From NCBI RefSeq assembly GCF_011516835.1, contig NZ_WOTB01000001.1:186001-250000 (forward strand): a DNA stretch of 64,000 nucleotides, given 5' to 3'. Under the pieces are notes generated by a model. The model saw nothing but the letters and a program-made list of their open reading frames with translations, had not been told where the DNA came from and searched no databases. Position 1 is the stretch's first letter; each line of letters starts with the position of its first letter. Both the position numbers and the translations under genes were made by a program. This DNA is from Acetobacter musti. GTDB taxonomy: Bacteria; Pseudomonadota; Alphaproteobacteria; Acetobacterales; Acetobacteraceae. Below are positions 35,485-44,375 of this stretch, one piece after another.

Positions 35485-36685
35485 GGGATGTGTTCCGTTC
35501 GCGATAACAGGGTTCCGGGGCGGGGGATTTCCCCGCGAGGGGGCCGTCGATGACGAGATCGTCGCGCAGGCAGGCGGTCATGTGGCCGTCGGGCAGGGTG
35601 CGGACGGGCGGTTTTTCCACGGCGCAGGCGGCGATGGCGTGGGGGCAGCGGGGGCGGAAGGCGCAGCCGGTGGTGACGTCGGCGGGTTCGTCTTCCGGGG
35701 GCTGTTCCGTGGCGGGAGCGCCGGTGTGCGGGGCGTGGTTGCCCGGGGCGTGGCTGCCCATGGGGGTGCTACCGATGGGGGTGCCGCCCGTGAAGGTGCT
35801 GTCTCCGGAGATGCTGATGCCGGGATGGCTGGTGCAACGGCTGCCGGAGATGCCGCCGGAGGCGCTGATGGCGGTGCTGTCGGGGGCCGGGGCGGCGTTC
35901 AGGAGCATGGCGGTGTAGGGGTGGCGGGGACGGGTGAAGAGGGCGAGGGTTTCGCCGAGTTCGACGATGCGGCCGCGATACATCACGGCGATGCGGTCGG
36001 AGATGACGCCGACGACGGGGAGGTCGTGGGCGATGAACACGATGGCGATTCCGAGCCGTTCGCGCAGGTCCATGAACAGGTTGACGACCTGGGCCTGCAC
36101 GGAGACGTCGAGGGCCGAGACGGCTTCGTCGGCGACGACGAGGGCGGGGTTCAGCATCAGGGCGCGGGCGATGTTGAGTCTCTGGCGCTGGCCGCCTGAG
36201 AATTCGTGCGGGTAGCGGCCGAGCAGGGTTTCGGGGAGGCCGACGAGATCGAGCGCGGTGACCAGTTTTTTGCGGTCTTCCTCTGGTGTGGCGGTCAGGT
36301 TGTGGATGGTGAGCGGGGTGCGGAGAAGCTGTTCCACGGTCATGCGCGGGTTCAGTGAGGCGTAGGGGTCCTGGAAAATCATCTGCACGCGACGGCGGAA
36401 GGCGCGCAGGGCGGGTTTGTCCATGGTGGCGGGGTCGGCGCCTTCGAAACGGATATCGCCGGATGTGCGTTTCAGGATGTTGACGATGGCGCGTCCGGCG
36501 GTGCTTTTTCCGGAGCCGGATTCTCCGACGATGCCGAGCACCTCGCCGGCGCGGACGCTGAAGGAGACGTCGTCCAGGGCGATGAAGGTTTCCTTTTTTC
36601 CGAAAAGTCCTTTTCTGCGCGTGTAGGTTTTTGTCAGGTTGCGGACGTCGAGAAGCGGAGACTCAGTGAGCGGGGATTCAGTCAC
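35474..36685 (-). CDS. Oligopeptide-type ABC transporter ATPase (DppF-like)
   Basis: 403 residues. Walker A GESGSGKSTAGRA, signature FSGGQRQRLNIARALMLNP, Walker B VVADEAVSALDVSVQAQ, switch His in FIAHDLPVV, and the oligo_HPY zone with the iron-sulfur-like CAFRPRCPHAIAAC. Between the nucleotide-binding domain and that zone sits an unusual low-complexity insert of about 55 residues rich in Gly, Ser, Pro, Thr and His (about 280-340). The gene overlaps its partner ATPase by eight bases and the FAD enzyme by eleven. Confidence 0.88.
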   Translation of the reverse strand: MTESPLTESPLLDVRNLTKTYTRRKGLFGKKETFIALDDVSFSVRAGEVLGIVGESGSGKSTAGRAIVNILKRTSGDIRFEGADPATMDKPALRAFRRRVQMIFQDPYASLNPRMTVEQLLRTPLTIHNLTATPEEDRKKLVTALDLVGLPETLLGRYPHEFSGGQRQRLNIARALMLNPALVVADEAVSALDVSVQAQVVNLFMDLRERLGIAIVFIAHDLPVVGVISDRIAVMYRGRIVELGETLALFTRPRHPYTAMLLNAAPAPDSTAISASGGISGSRCTSHPGISISGDSTFTGGTPIGSTPMGSHAPGNHAPHTGAPATEQPPEDEPADVTTGCAFRPRCPHAIAACAVEKPPVRTLPDGHMTACLRDDLVIDGPLAGKSPAPEPCYRERNTSHGT

Positions 36686-37781
36686 GGGCGATCTCCCGCC
36701 AGCGGGCGCAGCGGACTTCGTGGTCCGGTGTGGCGTGTTCCGGGGAGAGGCGGAAGGTGTCGCAGGGGCCGTGGACGAAATGGGTGCAGCGCGGGTGGAA
36801 GGTGCAGCCCTGTGGCCGGTGGCGGGGGTCGGGGACGTGTCCGGGGATGGTGGGCAGGTGCCGGCGGCGGGCGAGGACGGCCTCGTATGTGGGGACGGTG
36901 CGGAACAGGACGCGGCTGTAGGGCATCAGGGGGGTGTCGAGGGCGTCGCGGACGGGGGCGCTTTCGACGATCTGGCCGGAATACATGACGACCACGCGGT
37001 CGGCGATCTGCGCGACCACGCCGATATTATGGGTGATGAAGATGATGGCCATTCCGGTTTCGGCCTGAAGCTGTCTGAGCAGGGTGAGAATGCGGGCCTG
37101 CACGGTGACGTCGAGCGCGGTGGTGGGTTCGTCGGCGATGAGGAGGTGCGGGCGGCAGGCGAGGGCGATGGCGATCATGACGCGCTGGCGCATGCCGCCG
37201 GAGAGCTGGAAGGGGTAGCGCGAGATCAGGTCTTCGGGGTTGCGGAGTCCGACGCGGGTCAGCAGGCTGATGACGGGGGCGCGGGTCTGCCGGCGGGAGA
37301 GGCCGTCATGCGTCATGAGAACTTCGCTGATCTGTTCACCGATTGTCAGGACGGGATTCAGGCTGGTCATCGGGTCCTGGAAGACCATGCTGATGTCGCG
37401 GCCGCGGATGGCGCGCAGGGCGGGTTCGGGCAGGGAGAGCAGGTCGACGGTGTTTTCGTCGCTGGTCCGGAACAGGGCCTGGCCGGTGATGACGGGGCCG
37501 GCGCCCGATCCTGATCCGGAGGAGAGCAGGCCCATGAGGGCCATGGCGGTGACGCTTTTGCCGGAGCTGCTTTCGCCGACGAGGGCGATGGTTTCGCCCG
37601 GGCGGACGTCGAAGGAGGCGCCTTCCACGGCGGGGATGTCCGGTCCGGAGGACTGCGTGAAGGTGACGGCGAGTTTGCGGACCGAGAGGAGGGGGGCGGA
37701 GGCCGGACCGGGGACAGCTTCAGGGGCGGCTCCGGGGACGGCCCCAGGGAAGGCGGTATGTCCGGTGGGGGATTTTGTCAT
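36678..37781 (-). CDS. Oligopeptide-type ABC transporter ATPase (DppD-like)
   Basis: 367 residues from the ATG at 37781, which overlaps the permease stop (ATGA); the much longer open frame upstream lies in the permease gene. A repetitive Pro/Gly/Ala N-terminus ([17 protein letters not shown]) precedes Walker [17 protein letters not shown] (a Ser replaces the usual Gly after GES), signature [15 protein letters not shown], Walker [17 protein letters not shown] and the oligo_HPY cysteines [15 protein letters not shown]. It pairs with the DppF-like ATPase. Confidence 0.86.
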   Translation of the reverse strand: MTKSPTGHTAFPGAVPGAAPEAVPGPASAPLLSVRKLAVTFTQSSGPDIPAVEGASFDVRPGETIALVGESSSGKSVTAMALMGLLSSGSGSGAGPVITGQALFRTSDENTVDLLSLPEPALRAIRGRDISMVFQDPMTSLNPVLTIGEQISEVLMTHDGLSRRQTRAPVISLLTRVGLRNPEDLISRYPFQLSGGMRQRVMIAIALACRPHLLIADEPTTALDVTVQARILTLLRQLQAETGMAIIFITHNIGVVAQIADRVVVMYSGQIVESAPVRDALDTPLMPYSRVLFRTVPTYEAVLARRRHLPTIPGHVPDPRHRPQGCTFHPRCTHFVHGPCDTFRLSPEHATPDHEVRCARWREIARD

Positions 37782-38626
37782 CGGCGGCTGCCTGACGCGT
37801 TGCTCTGGCGGGGGTCGAGGGCGGTGCGGAGGCCGTCGCCGATGAAGTTCAGTCCGATGACGGCGATGGCGATGACGATGCCGGGGAGGATGGCGAGCCA
37901 GGGGTCGGGTCTGAGATATTCCTGTGCGTCGTTCAGCATGTTTCCGAGGCTGGGCTGCGGGGGCTGGATGCCGTTTCCGAGATAGCTGACATAGGCTTCC
38001 ATCAGGATGGCGCGGGCGACGTTCAGGGTTGAGACGACGACGATGGCGCCGGCGATGTTCGGCAGGAATTCGCGCAGGAGCATGTGGGTCGCGGAGGCGC
38101 CCATGGCTTCGACGGCGACGATGAATTCGCGGTCGCGCAGGGCTCGGATCTGTCCGTCGACGACGCGGGAGACTTCCATCCAGGCGACGAGGGAGACGAT
38201 GCCGATGATGGTTGCGGCGCCTGGCTGTCCGAAGGAGGCGAGGGTGAGCAGGAGGAAGATGGTGGGGAAGCAGAGCACGGCGTCGACGAGGCGCATGAGG
38301 ATAATGCGTGTCCAGCCGCCGTAGAATCCTGTCAGGCCGCCGGTGATGCATCCTGTGACGGTGCTCAGGGCCATGGCGGAGAGGCCGATGAGCAGGGAGG
38401 TCCGGGCGCCGGCGAGGAGGCGGGCGAGGATATCGCGGCCGATTTCGTCGGTGCCGAGGGGGTGGATGCCGGAGAGCGGGGGGAGAAAGCGGTGGTGGAG
38501 GTCGATCTGCAGGGGGCCGCGGGGCAGGAGCGGGGGGACGAGGACGCAGGCGAGGGCGAGCAGGGCGACGAGGACGAGGCCGGCCGATGCGGTGCGTATT
38601 TTCAGGAGGCGTCGGACTGTATTCAA
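37778..38626 (-). CDS. Oligopeptide-type ABC transporter permease (DppC-like)
   Basis: 282 residues from a TTG at 38626, the only plausible start codon between the stop of the preceding permease and the conserved region; this length is normal. About six membrane helices, with the GTDEIGRDILARLLAGARTSL motif and the EAMGASATHMLLREFLPNI coupling (EAA) loop. An ATG at 38890 is in frame but would overlap the DppB gene by 166 bases. The start is therefore less sure than the family. Confidence 0.8.
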   Translation of the reverse strand: MNTVRRLLKIRTASAGLVLVALLALACVLVPPLLPRGPLQIDLHHRFLPPLSGIHPLGTDEIGRDILARLLAGARTSLLIGLSAMALSTVTGCITGGLTGFYGGWTRIILMRLVDAVLCFPTIFLLLTLASFGQPGAATIIGIVSLVAWMEVSRVVDGQIRALRDREFIVAVEAMGASATHMLLREFLPNIAGAIVVVSTLNVARAILMEAYVSYLGNGIQPPQPSLGNMLNDAQEYLRPDPWLAILPGIVIAIAVIGLNFIGDGLRTALDPRQSNASGSRR

Positions 38627-38724
38627 ATCGGGGTTCTTTTTTCTTCGTGCCGTTTCGGGTGTGTTTGTCGCCGGAGCGTGTTTTTCTTCGGGGGGCAGGG
38701 GCGCGGGGTTCAGGGGTTCAGGGG

Positions 38725-39684
38725 TCAGGGGCGGGCTTGGCGGAGGCGGGGGTCGGCGACGGTGTAGAGGGCGTCGGTGACGATGCTGCCGGCGGTGGCG
38801 AGGACGGCGGAGAACATGAGGATGCCCATGGCGACGGGGTAATCCCGGTATTCGAGTGAATCGAGGAAGAGTCTGCCGATTCCGGGCCATGTGAAGACGG
38901 TTTCGGTGACGAGGGCGCCGCTGAGCAGGGTGGGGAACTGGAGGCCGGCGAGGGTGATCATGGGCAGGAGGGCGTTTCGCAGCACGTGGCGGGAGCGGAT
39001 TTTGCGGGGGGAGAGGCCTTTGGCGCGGGCGGTGCGGATGAAGTCCTGTCCGAGCACGTCGGCGACGGCGTTGCGTGTGTAGCGTGACCAGGTGGCGGCG
39101 GAGGCGAGGGCGAGGACGGTGGCGGGCAGGATGAGGTGTTTCAGGTAGTCGGCGGGGGAGAAGGGGGCGCCGACGGTGTGGATGTTTCCGGAGGGGAGCC
39201 AGCCGAGGCGGACGGAGAAGAGGGAGATGAAGACGAGTCCGAACCAGAATGTCGGGATGGAGAGGAGGATGATCGAGGCGACGGTGATGAGGTGGTCTGC
39301 GCGCGATCCCTGGCGGAAGGCGCCGTACAGCCCGGCGGCGGCGCCGGTCCAGATGGCGAGGAGGGCGGCGGTGCCGGCGAGTTCGAGGGTGGCGCCGAGA
39401 TGGCCGAGGATGATGGTGAGCACGGGCTGGTGGTCGCGGAAGGAGCGGCCCCAGTCTCCGGTCAGCAGCGCGCCGAGCCAGCGCAGGTATTGCAGTGGCA
39501 GGGCGGCGTCGAGGCCCATCTGGTGGCGCATGGCGCCGAGCTGGGTGGCGGTCATGCCGGGGGAGAGGGCGAACTGGGCGAGCGGGTCGCCGGGGGCGAG
39601 ATGGAGCAGGAGGAAACCGGTGACGGACACGATCGCCAGGGTGACGGCCATTCTGGCGAGGCGGGAGACGAAGGCGTCTGTCAT
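38725..39684 (-). CDS. Oligopeptide-type ABC transporter permease (DppB-like)
   Basis: 319 residues with about six membrane helices. Family features are the FLLLHLAPGDPL start, an L-x-G-DWGRSFRDHQPVL region, and the coupling loop RTARAKGLSPRKIRSRHVLRNALLPM. It forms the channel with the DppC-like protein. It is the first ABC gene downstream of the TonB receptor on the minus strand (52 bp gap). Confidence 0.88.
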   Translation of the reverse strand: MTDAFVSRLARMAVTLAIVSVTGFLLLHLAPGDPLAQFALSPGMTATQLGAMRHQMGLDAALPLQYLRWLGALLTGDWGRSFRDHQPVLTIILGHLGATLELAGTAALLAIWTGAAAGLYGAFRQGSRADHLITVASIILLSIPTFWFGLVFISLFSVRLGWLPSGNIHTVGAPFSPADYLKHLILPATVLALASAATWSRYTRNAVADVLGQDFIRTARAKGLSPRKIRSRHVLRNALLPMITLAGLQFPTLLSGALVTETVFTWPGIGRLFLDSLEYRDYPVAMGILMFSAVLATAGSIVTDALYTVADPRLRQARP

Positions 39685-39736
39685 CGTGTATCCTTTGTGC
39701 CTGGTTCGCCGGGTTCCGCTTTCCGGGTTTCGGTGA

Positions 39737-42115
39737 TCAGAGTTTCAGGTTGACCTGGAAGTAATAGAAGCCGCCGTTGAAGCCCATCTGCTGGATATCG
39801 TAATCATAGAGCGCGGTTCCGAGATAGCGGAATTCCGCTGGTATCTTTTTCTGTTTTTCGTTTCCGATGTTGTTGGCGCCGAGGGCGACGCGCCATTGCG
39901 GGTTGATCTGGTAGGCCAGCATCAGGTTGGTCTGGAAGCGCGGGCTGTTGACGAAGCGCATGAACTGGGTGTTCGAGTAGGCGAGGGGGCCGGTGTAGTA
40001 TTCGAGCTGCGAGGTGGCGCGGCCGTAACGGATTTCGTGAGCGGTGAAATCCCATTTTCCCATATGCCATGTGCCGCCGAAGATCAGTTTGTTCCGGGGT
40101 GTGTATGAGGTGATGTAGCCCTGGGTCTGGGCGTTGATCAGGTCCTTGCCGGTGGAGTCCTTATCGACTTTCCGGATGTTGGTCTGGTTGAAGTTGGCGG
40201 CGAGGTCCCAGTCGATGCTGCCGTAATTGCCGAGTGCGGTCCGGTATGAGGCGGTGATGTCCATGCCGCGGGTGCGGGTGCTGGCGACGTTGGCGAAATA
40301 CTGGGCTTTGACGGCGGAGGCGACGAGGTCGGAGGGGAGGCCGAAGCCGCCGGCGTTCAGGGCGTCGATGGCCTGCTGACCGTTATAGACGCCGCCGACC
40401 ATGATGCGGTCGCGCAGGTCGATCTGGTAGGCGTCGAAGGTGATGTGCAGGTCGCGCACGGGGTTGAGGACGAAGCCGGCGCTGAAGTTTGTCGAGCGTT
40501 CGGGTTTGAGGGGGCGGGCGCCGAGCTGGCGGGCGGCGACGGAGCCGACGGGGAGGAAGCCGCTGGCGCCGGTGGGGGAGACGGCGAGGCTGGACCAGTT
40601 TTCCTCGGCGAGGGTCGGGGCGCGGAAGCCGTTGCTGACTGTTCCGCGCAGGCTGAAGTATTTGTTGAAATCGTAGCGGGAGGAGACCTTGCCGGTTTCG
40701 GTGTCTCCGGCGTCTGTGTAGTGCTCGAAGCGGCCGGCGAAATCGACCTGCCATTTTGGCAGGAGCTGTGTGGAGAGATCGATATAGCCGGCGGTGACGT
40801 CGCGGTTGCTGTCGGAGGCGTTCTGCGGGCTCAGGCCGTGATCGGCGGCGGGGCCGGCGCCGTACCAGGCGCCGTACTGACCGGCGCCGATGTGATAGCT
40901 GTCGTAACGGTACTGCGCGCCGATCGCGAAATTCAGCGGTGCGGCCAGCAACGGCACGTGAAAGGCGTGACGGAGGCCGGCGTCTGTCGTCCACTGGGTG
41001 TTGCTGAGGGTCATCATTTTATTGAAGCGGGACGGGGAGGAGCCGAAATCGGCGATGAGGGAGGGGTTTTCGGTGTTGAGCATGCCGATTGTGGCATTGT
41101 CTCCGCCGTAGGTTGTGCTGACATCCCAGTCCCAGTCGAATTTTGTGCCGCGGAAACCGACGGTGACGCTGTAATCGTTTTCGCCGAGGGTGATCTGGGG
41201 GCTGAAGCCTTCGGGGTACATCGAGGGCATGACGGTTGACGGGCGGAAATACTGCATGCTTTCGCCGTCGCGGTGGCCGAAGGTGGAGAACGAGTAGAGC
41301 TCGATATCCGGTGTGATGTGGAAACCCATGTTGTAGCCGATGGTTTCCCGCATCTGGCGCGGGTTTCCGAGCAGGAAGTTGTCTTTCACGCCGGTGCGGT
41401 TGTCGATGCCGTCACGCGAGGTGTGGTCCATGTATTTGTATTCGGCGCTGAGGTCGAAGAAGCCGCGTCCGGCGAGGGAGGTGCCCCAGTTGAGGGATTC
41501 GCCGGAGGTGAAGCCGTCGCCGGCGTAATAGCCGCCGTTGATGGCCTGGGCCTGGAGGCCTTTGGTATCGTGTTTGAGGATGATGTTGACGACGCCGGCG
41601 ATGGCGTCCGATCCGTACTGCGCGGCGGCGCCGTCCTGGAGGATTTCGACGTGATCGACGGCGGAGACGGGGATGAGGTCGATATCGACGGGGCTGGTGC
41701 CCTGCTGGGGCCCCTGGTAGGTGGAGAGGACGGCGGTGGTGTGGCGGCGTTTGCCGTTGACGAGGACGAGTGTCTGGTTGGGAGTGAGGCCGCGCAGGCT
41801 GATGGCGTCGGTCATGTTCGAGTTGCCGATATTCATGTCCGAGCGGGTCATGGACGGGGCGAGCTGGATGAGGGCGTCGCGGATGTCGCTCTGGCCGGTC
41901 GCGGCGAGCTGTTTTGCGGTAACGACCTGAATGGGGCTGGTGCTTTTGCGGGCTGTCTGATGCGGATCGCGCGTGCCGGTCACGATCACCTGCTCATCGG
42001 CGGCGGGGAGATCGGCTGTGTGGGCTGTCTGTCCGCGCGCCTGTCCGGCGAGGGAGAAGTGGTTTACGCCGACGAAGATTGTTGTTCCGATAACGAAATG
42101 AGTTAATCGCGGCAC
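39737..42115 (-). CDS. TonB-dependent outer membrane receptor (unit 1)
   Basis: 792 residues: signal peptide (about 1-29), a TonB-box-like EQVIVTGTR, a plug domain (about 55-170) with SISLRGLTPNQTLVLVNGKRRH, DHVEILQDGAAAQYGSDAIAGVVNIILK, and a beta barrel ending in FYYFQVNLKL with the terminal aromatic-x-hydrophobic pattern of outer membrane proteins. It should import a solute too large for porins. It heads the unit containing the Dpp-type importer and an FAD enzyme, which suggests a shared substrate. Confidence 0.88.
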   Translation of the reverse strand: MPRLTHFVIGTTIFVGVNHFSLAGQARGQTAHTADLPAADEQVIVTGTRDPHQTARKSTSPIQVVTAKQLAATGQSDIRDALIQLAPSMTRSDMNIGNSNMTDAISLRGLTPNQTLVLVNGKRRHTTAVLSTYQGPQQGTSPVDIDLIPVSAVDHVEILQDGAAAQYGSDAIAGVVNIILKHDTKGLQAQAINGGYYAGDGFTSGESLNWGTSLAGRGFFDLSAEYKYMDHTSRDGIDNRTGVKDNFLLGNPRQMRETIGYNMGFHITPDIELYSFSTFGHRDGESMQYFRPSTVMPSMYPEGFSPQITLGENDYSVTVGFRGTKFDWDWDVSTTYGGDNATIGMLNTENPSLIADFGSSPSRFNKMMTLSNTQWTTDAGLRHAFHVPLLAAPLNFAIGAQYRYDSYHIGAGQYGAWYGAGPAADHGLSPQNASDSNRDVTAGYIDLSTQLLPKWQVDFAGRFEHYTDAGDTETGKVSSRYDFNKYFSLRGTVSNGFRAPTLAEENWSSLAVSPTGASGFLPVGSVAARQLGARPLKPERSTNFSAGFVLNPVRDLHITFDAYQIDLRDRIMVGGVYNGQQAIDALNAGGFGLPSDLVASAVKAQYFANVASTRTRGMDITASYRTALGNYGSIDWDLAANFNQTNIRKVDKDSTGKDLINAQTQGYITSYTPRNKLIFGGTWHMGKWDFTAHEIRYGRATSQLEYYTGPLAYSNTQFMRFVNSPRFQTNLMLAYQINPQWRVALGANNIGNEKQKKIPAEFRYLGTALYDYDIQQMGFNGGFYYFQVNLKL

Positions 42116-42256
42116 GTGTGTGTCTCCGGGGGCTGGGGCGTGTGTGGGAGGGAGGGACTTTCTGTGGAGGCGACGGATTCTGGAGGCGTGGTGGACGAAT
42201 TCTGTATGCCGGACGGCGGGGCCGTTTTCCGTAAGCGGGGGATCATTACGATTCCG

Positions 42257-42266
42257 GTATGCTGAG
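42257..42266. promoter_or_regulatory. GTATGCTGAG motif upstream of unit-1 receptor
   Basis: GTATGCTGAG, preceded by CATTACGATTCCG, lies about 140 bp before the unit-1 receptor. The same words (CATTACG, GTATGCTGA) occur at 49242 upstream of unit 2. Candidate binding site for the GntR regulator encoded at 51955; inferred. Confidence 0.4.
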
Positions 42267-42473
42267 ATTATGGGCCGGGTCCGGTTGTGTCCATATATTT
42301 TTTAACCGTAACGAACAGAAAAATGCGGTTTCTGTCTGTGAGGGCGTATGCGGGCCGGTGTCCTGTGGGGGGAGGTGGTTTGCCGGTTTCTTGCGAAGGG
42401 CGCGGTGTTCTGTCCGGGGACGGACGTCCTGTTTCGATGGGTGTTTCATTATGATGCACTGATAAAAATAATA

Positions 42474-42620
42474 AGAGGCTGTTTCGGAATTCTGTTTGTG
42501 AACCTTACTATAAATTATAGGGAAGTTTTTGGTAGAGATTTTCCCGGAAGGTTTCAGAAGACGTCGCCTTTTTGGAAAAAGGCGACACCCAAAAACTTCT
42601 TTATTAAAAATTTATCGCGA
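42474..42620 (-). repeat. MITE-like element B, partial copy (B3)
   Basis: Starts with AGAGGCTGTTTCGGAATTCTG-like terminal sequence (preceded by TA), then AAGTTTTTGG, a decayed inner hairpin and TCGCCTTTTTGGAAAAAGGCGA, where a base-pair swap keeps the stem relative to other copies. It ends with CCCAAAAACTTC. No right terminal repeat is found. Confidence 0.7.
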
Positions 42621-42697
42621 AATGTTTTTGATTCTGGCTGAGGAAAGCAGGCAATCGGAATGAAAAAACATAGGATCGTCAGTCTGTTATAAAAGGT

Positions 42698-42810
42698 GTT
42701 TATGTATTTGCGAACAGGAATCAGGCAGGGCTCTGCTCTTCGTCTATTTATTTTAACAGGGTGGGATCAAAGGGATTGCGTTCCTTTGTGGGGTTCGGGG
42801 CAAAGCCCTG
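42698..42810 (+). repeat. Dispersed intergenic repeat A, copy 2
   Basis: Shares with copy 1 the GTTTATGTATTT start, TTTATTTTAACAG, and GTGGGGTTCGGGGCAAAGCCCTGA. The hairpin at 42768-42788 is CAAAGGGAT with GTTCCTTTG, kept by G-T pairs and an A-T pair that replaces a G-C pair of copy 1. Confidence 0.8.
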
Positions 42811-42816
42811 AGCGCA

Positions 42817-43015
42817 CAAAATTCTCATAACACGATGATGGTGTGATTCTTTTTTGCGTTACGGTTATCTGCTCGCCTTAGCCGGGATCAAAAGCAGCCC
42901 ACAATAAGTCTTTGATAAAAACAAAAGTTTTTGGGTGCCGCCTTTTTTCAAAAAGGCGGCGTCTTCTGAAGCTTTTTGAAAAAAAGCTTCACCAAAAACT
43001 TCTTTATGATTTACA
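42817..43015 (+). repeat. MITE-like element B, partial copy (B4)
   Basis: The best-preserved core is at 42925-43001: outer arms AAGTTTTTGG and CCAAAAACTT enclose two hairpins, GCCGCCTTTTT/AAAAAGGCGGC and GAAGCTTTTT/AAAAAGCTTC, giving a three-way-junction shape. Its left part matches B1 (ATCTGCTCG...GTCTTTGA). It abuts repeat A copy 2 and ends about 20 bp from the monooxygenase stop. Confidence 0.75.
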
Positions 43016-43036
43016 GGCAGTAAGTGCGGAACGGGT

Positions 43037-44359
43037 TTATGCGTAACGGCTTTTCACGTCCGGGAGGCCGAGCCGGGTTCTGAGGGTGGGGATGGTTCTG
43101 TCGGTCAGGAGGCCGGATTTTTCCAGAGCGGGCATGATATGGGCGGAGAAGGCGCTGATGGCGTTGGGCAGGAGAGGTGCGCAGATGTTGAAGCCGTCGG
43201 CGGCGCCGCTGTGGAACCAGTCCAGCATTTCTTCGGCGATGCTTTCGCCGGCGCCGACGATGACGCGGGCGCCGTAACCGGCGGCGATGATATTCGCGAG
43301 CTGGCGCAGGGTCAGATTGTTTTTCTGCGCCATGTCACAGAGGTTTTTCGCGATGCTGCCGACGGCGGCGTCGGCCGGGGGCGTGGGGACGGGGCCGTCC
43401 AGCGGGTAAGCGGAAAGGTCGCCCATCTGGTTGTAGAGATACTGACGGGCGAGTTCGTCGGGAATGAGGGCGTTGAGTTCGTCATATCCCGCGCGGGCGT
43501 CCTGATCGGTGGCGCCGGTGAAGGGGGTGATGCCGGGGAGGACGCGGAGAGAGTCCGGGTCTCGGCCGAAGGCGGCGGCGCGTGCGCGGAGGTCTTTGCG
43601 AAAGGCGATGGCGGCGTCTTTTGACTGCGGGACGGTGTAGACGAGGTCCGCCGTGCGGGCGGCGAGGTTCATGCCGGCTTCCGAGGCGCCGGCCTGGACG
43701 ATGACGGGGCGGCGCTGGGGGCTGCGGGGGACGCTGAGCGGGCCGCGCACGCGGAATTCGGCGCCGTGATGGTTGAGGGGATGCAGTTTCGCGGGATCGA
43801 GGAAGCGGGCGTTCTCTTTGTCGTGGAGCAGGGCGTCTTCGTCCCAGGAGTCCCACAGGCCGGTGACGACATCGACGAATTCCTCGGCGCGGCGGTAGCG
43901 GGTGGCGTAGTCGGGATTTGTCTCGAGGCCGAAATTACGGGCTTCGGCGTCCGACCAGGAGGTGACGACGTTCCAGCCGGCGCGGCCATCGCTGAGCAGA
44001 TCGAGCGAGGCGTACTGGCGGGCGAGGGAGTAGGGCTGGTTGTAGGTTGTGGAGGCGGTGGCGACCAGGCCGATGCGGCTGGTGACGGCGGCAAGGGCGG
44101 AGAGCAGGGTGAGCGGTTCGAAATCGGCGATCTGGGAGGACTGGGCGAGTGCGCCTTTCGGTTCGTCACGGGCGCGGACGGCCATGCCGTCGGCGAGGAA
44201 GACGAGGTCGAAACCGGCGGCTTCGGCGTCCTGCGCCACGGTGCGGTAATGGGCAAACGACGTTGTGCCGGCGGCATCGGCGTCCGGGTGGCGCCATCCG
44301 GCGGCGTGGTAGCCGAGATAGCGCATGGAGAGGCCGAGGGCGAGGCGGCGTTCGCTCAT
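43037..44359 (-). CDS. LLM-class flavin monooxygenase (NtaA/SnaA/DszA/EmoA type)
   Basis: 440 residues, typical of the NtaA/SnaA/SoxA(DszA) group of bacterial luciferase-like enzymes. Landmarks: the GYHAAGWRHPDADA start, AEAAGFDLVFLADGMAV, IGLVATASTTYNQPYSLARQYASLD, GRAGWNVVTSWSDAEARNFG and PVIVQAGASEAGMNLAA. These enzymes use FMNH2 supplied by a separate reductase to oxidise or cleave nitrilotriacetate, EDTA, organosulfur and similar compounds. No flavin reductase gene is visible nearby. Last gene of a four-gene unit behind a TonB receptor. Confidence 0.88.
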   Translation of the reverse strand: MSERRLALGLSMRYLGYHAAGWRHPDADAAGTTSFAHYRTVAQDAEAAGFDLVFLADGMAVRARDEPKGALAQSSQIADFEPLTLLSALAAVTSRIGLVATASTTYNQPYSLARQYASLDLLSDGRAGWNVVTSWSDAEARNFGLETNPDYATRYRRAEEFVDVVTGLWDSWDEDALLHDKENARFLDPAKLHPLNHHGAEFRVRGPLSVPRSPQRRPVIVQAGASEAGMNLAARTADLVYTVPQSKDAAIAFRKDLRARAAAFGRDPDSLRVLPGITPFTGATDQDARAGYDELNALIPDELARQYLYNQMGDLSAYPLDGPVPTPPADAAVGSIAKNLCDMAQKNNLTLRQLANIIAAGYGARVIVGAGESIAEEMLDWFHSGAADGFNICAPLLPNAISAFSAHIMPALEKSGLLTDRTIPTLRTRLGLPDVKSRYA

Positions 44360-44375
44360 TGGATGGTCCTGCTGG

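Noticed and set aside
34810-35553. Long plus frame opposite the FAD oxidoreductase
   Set aside because: Shadow produced by high-GC minus-strand codons; similar long plus frames over 40445-42106, 43139-44440, 44625-46481 and 58347-59927 are rejected for the same reason.
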